Source: Dipteronia dyeriana (lineage: Eukaryota > Streptophyta > Magnoliopsida > Sapindales > Sapindaceae). From it: a stretch of DNA of 64,000 nt. The stretch spans positions 2,541,094 to 2,605,093 of the forward strand of contig CM065302.1 of assembly GCA_032871835.1 (NCBI GenBank). Direction: 5' to 3'. How positions within the stretch are numbered: the first letter of the stretch is position 1; the number at the start of each line of letters is the position of its first letter. The position numbers were made by a program, and so were the translations under genes. The notes under the pieces were generated by a model. The model saw only the letters and a list, made by a program, of their open reading frames with translations. It did not search any database and was not told where the DNA came from. Shown here piece after piece: positions 56,801 through 64,000 of the stretch.

Positions 56801-57159
56801 TTTTTCTTGTAGTATATGCATGTCTAAAAACTTAAAAGCAATATATGTTTAGTAATTTTATTGAAAAAATATTGTTACTATGTGTAATGTCTCAAATAGA
56901 CATGATATTGGAGTACAATTTACTCTTTTTGGTTTGTATAATTTTTAACCAAATTAATATTTAATCAAAATGTTTTACTAGAAATAACTATAATTTAATA
57001 ATTATTTATTATTCTATAAGCATATTTTAAAAAATAAAATGCATTCAACTAAAAAAAAAAAAAAAATTGTATTAGGTATTAGCTTTATATAATAATTTTA
57101 TACGTTTTTCAATATTTTAATGTATTTTTGATATTTAATAAGCCGGTAAAGTGCAGGAA

Positions 57160-57478
57160 GCTGCACTTATCCCCGTCGAACTGTGGCTGCCAATTGGGTT
57201 TCCATGTTTCATGGTGGATATATACCATGAAACAAAATGAAATTTACCTGAAATCAGCTAAAAACTAAAAAACCAAAACAGAAGGCTCTGAGTAAGCTAC
57301 TGTCTGCATAAATAGACTGTCAAAAAGAGAGAGGACAGTCAACAACGGTCGCGTCGCGTAGGTTGTGTTTAGCAAGCACCAACTTTGAGTAAGCTACTGT
57401 CTGCATCCTATATATTCAGGTGTTGTTGCTTTTCATAATTAGGTTTTTCAGGAAGTGGGGTTTTTTTGCGGCGCTCTT
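57160..57478 (+). promoter_or_regulatory. Presumed promoter and 5' leader of the CBP60-like gene
   Basis: Holds two copies of GTAAGCTACTGTCTGCAT (57292 and 57391), TATA-like GCATAAATAG (57307) and CTATATATTC (57409), and an AGTCAAC (57326), which on the other strand is GTTGACT, a W-box core bound by WRKY factors. Start of transcription is unknown. Inferred only from position. Confidence 0.4.
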
Positions 57479-60400
57479 ATGGACCTTATGACGAGGAATC
57501 TGATGAAAGATAAGGTCTTCGTAGTTCGAAAAAAGGTAATATACTAATATAGTAATATGCGCATGTGCACTGAGAAAAACTTGGGTCCTTTTCTCTTAAT
57601 GTTATATATCTGTCGGACTCTCTCTTCTCTCCCTTTTTCTCTGTTATCGGCGCTACTTTCTACTGTGTTAGTTCTGAAAGACCGGATGATGCAGAGAGTT
57701 CATTGGTGCGATTGATTTTGTCGAATTCGCAACGAATCGGTGCATATCTGACGGTGAAGGTTCTGCATGGTTTGGGTTTCATTTCGTTTCTCTCATTGCT
57801 CAAATTTGAAAACAGACACTTGAGTTATAACATATGGCATCGGAGGAACGTTTTTCCAGCGATTTTGTTGGTCAACTCACTAATAATTTCATCAAACTTC
57901 AAACTACGGTTTAACAACGAAGACAAATTCTTTTGGCTATGGTCCTTTAGAGAGATCGGCAGATCGGCACTTCCCGCACCTTCTGGTGTGGGTGGTGTCG
58001 GTTTACTCGCCCCAGAGGCTGACGGTCAGCGGCGCGGCGCGTGACTGCACGGCGTGCCTGAAAAGGAGAATGTGGTGTCTACAATTTTTTTGACCGAGTG
58101 TATTAGGCTGCACCCAAGTTTTTCCCTTTTTCCTTGTTGGCTTCCTCTTTCTTGTTTCAAATTTTGTTTTTTTTTCAAAATATTTTGCATTTCTTGGTGA
58201 TTCCATTCAGTTGACTTGAGCTAGCATGTCAACACTCAACTCTCAATGGAGTTCTCTCTAAAGATGTTGAAACCGTCAGAGTATTTGCAGTGCCGGCCCT
58301 GAGGCAGGGCACCAAGGGCCCAGAAAATAAAAGGGCCTTTTTTTTTTATTTGTTTAGTATTTATAATTTTTACTTTGATAAATAAGGGATCTAAAAAATG
58401 ATGGTACCGTTCATATTTGACACATGCAATATGATCCATATAATTATATCATTTTTGGGTTCAAAATAATAAAAAAAAAGATATGAAAATCAACTTCTTA
58501 TATAAAGATTATGTTAAGTATGAATTTTTATCAAAAATATTAAAAGTAAATGAGTAAATATATTTGTACCCATGGAAATTTATATGTGCACTCTTCTTTG
58601 TATGTATATCTCATTAAGAGTTTTAAAAAAATTATATTTTGTAAACACAGCCTAAACATTACCAAATATACCCTTTATTTTATTTATTTTTTAAAATTCT
58701 AAAAAAATAAAAAATGAGGAGGTCTCCTCCCTTCTCATTTTATAAGTTTGTATCTTCTTATTTACATATGATATTTCTTTCGGTGAAAACTGTCATGCAG
58801 ATCTATTTGCTCGTAACTTTTTTTTTCGGTTTTGTTTTTTCTATATATCGTGATATAAACTTGATGAAAATTACTTTGATTAAAATTTTATAATTTTTCT
58901 TAAAAACTTTTATATATATATATAAAGTACAAGATTTTATAAGATTTAGATGTGAAATTCAACAAGGGGTCCGATTTTAAATATTCGCCCAGGGGTCTCC
59001 GAAACCGTCCAGGGGTCTCCAAAACCAAAGGACCCGCACTGAGTATTTGTTGACATTACTGGAACTGATCGATGATTTGCATTTAAATTATTAATTTTAT
59101 AAATTTGTGACTTTTTACTCCACAATTCATTAATCTTTTTTAGGTGCAAACGGAGGTGGAACGAGTGACGGAAGGTGCAATGGAACAAGTGTTGGAATAT
59201 TTGCAATTATCAATAAAAACAGTGATGAAAGAAAAGAAGAAAGAGATGAAACGACTGACGAAATCAGCCATGAGAGAAATGGAACAAGAGATGGAACTTC
59301 TGGCGATAGAACCAGTGATTGAACAAGTGAAGAAACAAGAGATAGAACCGGCTATGGAACCACCGATGGAAACAGTGAAGAAACGGGCTAAGAAGAAACG
59401 AGATTTGGAATCAACCTTCAGTACACAGGATGCACCAGCTGAACGGAACGTGAATCAGAGGTTAGTTGCATGTGTTATGAGGATATTTTTATTCTGTATA
59501 ATTAATTGATTCTTTTGTTTCCTGAAAATTTCATCTGCATTATGGCAGTCGCTGTCATTTTTTGTACTAAAAAGAGTCTGAATTTGGTTTTCTTGTTGAT
59601 TTTATTGTAGAACCTCACTTGATCATCAGATTAAGCAATCAGCACAAGGAGAATTGCAGTTGCTGTTCATTAACAAATTACCGGATAAGATTTATACGAA
59701 TGACAAGATAAAAGATGTCAGTGATGAATTTTTTGTTAAATTAATTAATACTATCGACGGGAAGACAATAAACGAAGGTCCTCTTTCTTCTATGGAGATA
59801 AAGATTCATGTTCTTGATGGTGATTTTGGTTCCGACAGCCATGAAAACTGGACTGAAGAGGAATTCAAGGACAAAATTGTTCGTGAAAGAAAAGATAAAG
59901 GTCCATTGCTGAAAGGGAAGCAGAACATTACGTTGAAAGATGGAGTTGGTACCATCGACTTATGTTTCTCTGATAATTCTAGCTGGATAAAATGTAAAAA
60001 GTTCAGGCTAGGGGCCAGAGTTTTACAAAGCACAAGTTATATGGGTCAAGTGAGAATCAAGGAAGCAATAACCGAAGCTTTTGCAGTGAGGGATTATCGT
60101 TCAAAAAGTAAGTTCATCGATCTATATGATCTTATATATTAATTAAAAAATGTTAATTAGATTTAGATATATGTTTGTTTAATCGCTTTATAAATTTACA
60201 TGTTTTATATCCATAGTGTAAAAAGTAAGTTTTAGAGTTTAACTCCATTGATCTATCTGTTCTAATCAAGTTAAAAGATGTTTGTGTTCATTTAATGAAT
60301 TTATAAATATGCTTGTGTTCTGTATCATAATATCGCCATTAACATGTTCATCTAGGGGCTAAGAAACACGATCTTCCATCTTTGAAGGATGAAGTGTGGC

Positions 60401-61544
60401 ATTTGAAGAACGTAAAAAAAGGTGGTAAATTTCATACACGGTTGATAGATAACGATATTCAAACAGTCAAACACTTCAATGATATGTACACACGAGATGC
60501 CAAAAAACTAAGAGAGGTAATTAAAGAGGACCATGTTTATCTTGTTTGATGAGTAATATATACGTGGATGAATCCATGGTAAATTTTGGACTGCAGATAC
60601 TTAAAGATTGCACAGACGAGGATTGGAAGGAAATTGTAAAGGATGCTTCTCGTGTTGTAGATGATGAGTCCCCAGTTCTTCACCAAGGTACGTATACGAG
60701 TTGTACCATATATTATATATAAATAGACATTTCAGGATTCTATGTATATCTTTTATTTGTTACCTGAAACTACAATTCTTACAGGTTCCACAGGAATGCA
60801 GAATTATAGAAACCGTGCATCATCATCTCATGGTCACAAGGGTGGAAGCTCAACAGCAGAAGAAATTGTTCCAAATTTGGCTGCTCAGCCTCTGGCCACA
60901 TCAACCGATTATCCTGTTAATGCTCAAGGGGTAAAGAGCATTAGTGATTTCCACCCTCCAACCAATGGTGTCTCAGGACAGAATTCATCTGATCAATCGA
61001 ATGAGCGTGGCTTCCATTGTTCACCTAATTATATTCCTCTCATGACAGGGTCTTCTCAATTCAACCATGGACCGCACCCACATTTTCCTGCAGCACAACG
61101 TGCTTTTAATGCTTTCGAAGATGCTTACTCAAACCCCTCACTAAGTCAGTGGGGAGCTACAGTTCCACTGCATCATGAGTACACAGTTCCTAACCAAGGT
61201 ATCCAAGTTGTACCATATATATAAAAAAGGAAATTTCAGGATTTTGTGTCATCTCTTTTATTTGCTACCTGAAAACTATAATTCTTACAGGTTTAGCAGA
61301 AATGCAGAACGATTGCAACCCTGTATCAACATTTCAATACATGAGTGTACTCTTGCAAGAAAATGTTCCGAATTTAACTACTCAGCCTCCGGCCATGTCA
61401 ATCCCCTATCTGAACTTCCCAGCTTCACCTTGTAGTAATTTCATGGCAGAGTACTCTCAAAACAACAATGGACTGCACACTCAAGATACGGTTGACTCCT
61501 GGCCCCATTTCTGGGATGACGACATTCCTCCTCAGAAATCCTAG
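57479..61544 (+). CDS. CBP60-like calmodulin-binding protein (seven exons, intact)
   Basis: Exons 57479-57535, 59144-59460, 59611-60107, 60356-60516, 60597-60687, 60785-61198 and 61291-61544 have GT-AG borders and consistent phases, giving 1791 bases (596 residues), near the family's usual 550-650. Residues 20-125 are Lys/Glu-rich helix (MKEKKKEMKRLTKSAM, then KKRAKKKRDLES), a possible basic calmodulin-binding segment. The CBP60 domain has VLDGDF (192-197), NWTEEEF (204-210), LKDGVGTIDLCFSDNSSW and KKFRLGARV. Residues 291-344 contain DEVWHLKNVKKGG. The helical region after residue 345 is cut short (WKEIVKDASRVVDDE, then PVLHQ). The C-terminus is low-complexity and ends WPHFWDDDIPPQKS. Family members are nuclear DNA-binding regulators of immunity (for example CBP60g, SARD1). 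Exon 1 is the least certain. Confidence 0.85.
58288..59041. mobile_element. hAT MITE in CBP60 intron 1
   Basis: Inverse ends CAGTGCCGGCCCTG (left) and the complement of GGACCCGCACTG (right) with a perfect 8-bp target duplication AGTATTTG at 58280-58287 and 59042-59049. The 754-base interior is AT-rich without coding content. It lies about 100 bases before exon 2. Confidence 0.88.
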
Positions 61545-62244
61545 GTCATATTCCAAAAAAGGGAAGGTAAGTTTCAAGATTAGGGTTATAAATGGATTTT
61601 TAATGCAAAACATTCTCATTATTTTTCTGTAGGAACCCCATGTGTCAGCTCTAACCCCTCACAAAATCGGGACCTTATGTTAAAGGATTAATTTTTTAAA
61701 ATTTTGACAATGATGCTTGTTCAATTCAAACCTGTCACTGCTATGTTCTTGTTCTAAATTTTAAATTCTGTTTTATTATGACAATGACTTTATTTCAGCC
61801 TAGGAAAATTTATACAAACTTCCATATGTGTATAGAATCTAGGAAGGTAAATTTCAGATCTTTTGATGGTCAATGGCCCTCAAACTAGGCCGATTGTTAA
61901 TTAGTTTGTTGGAGCACCAATTAATTGTTGTAAATTGAGTAAGAAGTAATGTCAATGATGTAAAGTTGAGCACCGATTAATATTAAGTTTTGTATTTTGC
62001 TAGGGCTTCGGTGCAAGTAAACTAGTTTAATCTAATCTTAATGTGCTACCGTCTTTTACGATTACATTGTCTGAAGATTTATGTTTTTACTTAAATGTTT
62101 AACCGCACTATATTATGCTATTATCTTTTGATGAACATGGAAAAGGAGACGTGAAGGACGTGCGCTGACAAAAAGCATGGAGAAAGGAATATAGTTGTAG
62201 TTCGTGCTGTCATCCTTTGTATTACTGTAGCTACTGACACAGAG
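61545..62244 (+). other. 3' flank of the CBP60-like gene
   Basis: After the stop the sequence includes an intron-like GTAAGTTTCAAG at 61566 and a CTGTAGGAACCCC at 61629, so the 3' UTR may be spliced. No further gene was seen before the MITE. Confidence 0.45.
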
Positions 62245-62247
62245 TTA

Positions 62248-62991
62248 GCTCCAGTTTAGCATTGTTGTATCGTGGGAAGAAGCGCTTTCAGAATTGCTGT
62301 GAGAGGAATTGTTTTTGGAATTGCTGTGAGAAGAATCAGCTGAATGTTTAGTAAACTTATTTTCAAAAGTACTGTGAGAACTAAAAATAATTTCAATGTG
62401 TTTGGTAAACTGAAGTAAAAAATGTTGTGAATGTATAAAATTACTAAAATGATATGACATCTAAATGGTGCTAATGTACTATACTTTATATTTTTCTTGT
62501 TTATTTGTGTTTAGTGTTAAGTGTTATATAATTATGGTACTTTATTGAATTAATTAGCCTCATTTTTTATTTTACTTTATTGAATTAATTAACCTCATTT
62601 CTTTATTTATTTATTTCTTTTTTTATTCTACTTCATTTCTTTATTTATTTTTTATTCTACTTTTTTGAATTAATTAGTCAATTTTTTTTATACAATTATG
62701 ACAATAATTTTTTTTTACAACAATGTAAACCCAAATTTTTTTGGTAAATTTTGTTAAAGGTAAGGATAAAGTTGGAAAGTTAATAAAATTTCATTTAATA
62801 TTACTGTAGCGCGCTTTCTAACAGCAGAAGTCAAAATCCAAAAGCATGTAATTGTAGCTTCTCAAAAACTCAGTTGGGAGAAGCTAAAAGTAACCCAAAA
62901 CACTTTTCGCGATTTTACCAAACACTCTGTCTTTGGTTCGGAATCACTTTTGGCCCCAAAAACAGCTGGAGAAACAATATCAAACGGGGCC
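62248..62991. mobile_element. PIF/Harbinger (Tourist-like) MITE
   Basis: TTA target duplications at 62245-62247 and 62992-62994. Ends GCTCCAGTTTAGCATTGTT and, inverse, GGCCCCGTTTGATATTGTT. The terminal regions are related by inversion through AGAAGCTACAATTACATG-type sequence. No transposase was seen. Confidence 0.7.
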
Positions 62992-63138
62992 TTAGTCTAT
63001 GCTTATTCGCTATACACCATAATTGCTTCTTCTTTGGGAAAAGAAGTTCACAACCTGTGGGTCTTCTACACCTAAGTATTCGTTTTCCTATTTTCTAGGC
63101 ATTAGTTATTCCGTGTTTAAATTGAGTTATATCTATCT

Positions 63139-63698
63139 TTTTTTGACAAGGATAACAATAAACAAACACAAACACAAAGAAAAGCATAGACTATCTAAGC
63201 TTATCAGCCTCACTAAGCTTATCAGCCTCAATCAAAGGTTTAATACATCCAGGGAAGTCTTCAATCCAATATAAGTCTTCTTTTATGCTCATAGCATTTT
63301 TTGCCAGCTCGAAGGCAACTTGGTTAGCTTCTTTAGGTATGTGACTGATACTCGTAACCTCTGACGATCCAACATGCTAGTAGTATTGGTAAGAATTGTG
63401 CCACTAATAGCATCCATTGGGCAACCCTCTGCAATCCTCTTCACCACCATCTCGGCATCGGACTCCAAAACACACGGGGTTAATTCACGGTCTTTGTTGA
63501 AAATGATACCTTTTTAAATGGCCATTGTCTTTGCGGTGTCAAGATTAAAATTAGCACTCAAAGATTGGGAGCATGAAGCCAGTACAAACCCCTACTCATC
63601 CCTGATAACTATTCCATACCTGTTTTGCAAGACTTTTTACCAATAACCGCATCACAATTTAATTTATAAAGATCAATATCTGGGGGCCTCAATGCAAA
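63139..63698 (-). pseudogene. LINE RNase H-like 3' end (5'-truncated)
   Basis: Minus strand. Translation with a few stops gives LASCSQSLSANFNLDTAKTM, PCVLESDAEMVVKRIAEGCP and a degraded VTYLKKLTKL segment where YIPREANQVAHELA is expected. This is the RNase H-type domain (RVT_3) at the end of plant L1 LINE ORF2. Catalytic E-S-D is present. A 3' UTR ends in a short poly(A) (63145-63139 on the minus strand). It is cut at about 63698 beside the MITE. Confidence 0.7.
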
Positions 63699-63701
63699 TT
63701 A

Positions 63702-64000
63702 GGGTCAGTTTGGTATTGCTATAGCTTTTAAAATAATCAATGTTAGATGTGTTGAATAAATAATCTGCTATGAAGTTAATCAGACAACTGTTTGGTTAAT
63801 GTTGCTGTTGAAATTGTTGTGGATTAAAAAACAGTATTCATGCGTTTGGTAAACTTTACCTTTAATTGCTGTGATTTTACAATGACTAAAACAGACATGA
63901 AATTGAATTATCAAGCAAAGCAAAACTTTTCTTTTCACATCTCTCAATCTCAAACTCAATAGCAACCGAAAAATCTAGGGTTTGACATCACCAATTCGAA
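63702..64000. mobile_element. Second Harbinger-type MITE, runs off the window
   Basis: After TTA (63699-63701) the sequence GGGTCAGTTTGGTATTGCTA matches the end of the MITE at 62248 and the fragment at 50041. A GTTTGGTAAACTT at 63844 matches GTTTGGTAAACTG at 62400, showing family kinship. Confidence 0.6.

Larger units (their letters stand above)
50130..56814 (-). mobile_element. CACTA (En/Spm-type) element
   Basis: Ends TACTACAAGAAAA (50130) and its inverse TTTTCTTGTAGTA (56814), the CACTA terminal signature with T in place of the first C at both ends. The subterminal regions (50150-50400 and 56640-56800) are full of TTGACAGTTAAAA/ TTTTAACTGTC units, like the TNPA-binding repeats of En/Spm. 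Ulp1-protease exons lie on the minus strand. No TNPD-type transposase domain was found, so it is defective or non-autonomous. A clear 3-bp duplication was not seen (GCT left, TAT right). It contains an LTR element at 51121-53724. Confidence 0.78.

Noticed and set aside
50130..56814. Reading the TTGACAGTT repeats as a W-box promoter cluster
   Set aside because: They are symmetrically placed inside both ends of a CACTA-type element, which explains them better.
57703..58044. 113-codon open frame in intron 1 of the CBP60-like gene
   Set aside because: No recognisable domain, and no splice relation to the gene. Possibly an alternative first-exon region, but nothing supports it as coding.
1..64000. 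A new multi-gene defence or metabolic system
   Set aside because: Apart from the CBP60-like gene and its dead relatives, every substantial coding signal belongs to transposons or an endogenous virus. No set of linked host genes is present.

Overview
This is nuclear DNA of a flowering plant, very probably a eudicot. The signs are spliced genes of the plant-specific CBP60 (calmodulin-binding protein 60) family, a plant B3-domain fragment, plant LTR retrotransposons primed by initiator-tRNA-Met, and an endogenous caulimovirid of florendovirus type. Nothing here is prokaryotic. No rRNA gene, tRNA gene, CRISPR array or operon was seen. The species cannot be named from this sequence.

The window is a small CBP60 cluster buried in transposons. 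(1) 1-5580: a decayed Ty3/gypsy element with both LTRs, followed at 5640-6033 by a scrap of a CBP60 3' end. (2) 6034-28735: a dense nest of at least six Ty1/copia elements on both strands (here copia-A to copia-F) plus an L1-type LINE fragment. Copia-B was entered by a Mutator-like element (10-bp target duplication) and, inside its gag, by copia-C. Copia-C in turn carries a roughly 2.3-kb insertion that looks like a solo LTR. (3) 28736-35600: a broken endogenous pararetrovirus with movement-protein tail, coat protein, protease/RT/RNase H, a second ORF, and a promoter/poly(A) region. (4) 36152-38002: a hAT element with an 8-bp target duplication and a first transposase exon. (5) 38640-43623: a rearranged CBP60 pseudogene with duplicated 5' exons, a lost splice acceptor, a frameshift, a stop codon and a solo LTR in one intron. 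It ends in a second partial CBP60 copy fused to a B3 domain. (6) 43.6-50.1 kb: AT-rich sequence with MITEs, TA microsatellites and short repeats. (7) 50130-56814: a CACTA-type element with TTGACAGT-type subterminal repeats and Ulp1-protease exons. It was entered by a young non-autonomous LTR element that encodes only a Gag-like protein. (8) 57479-61544: the one gene that looks intact, a seven-exon CBP60-like gene of 596 codons with a hAT MITE in its first intron. (9) 62.2-64 kb: Harbinger-like MITEs and a 5'-truncated LINE end.

The CBP60-like gene at 57479-61544 is probably the only functional host protein gene. Its relatives at 5.6 kb and 38.6-43.6 kb appear to be dead paralogs, separated from it by transposon insertion. 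Its central region is shortened relative to the pseudogene next door. All splice sites and element boundaries were read by eye from sequence. No database search was run.
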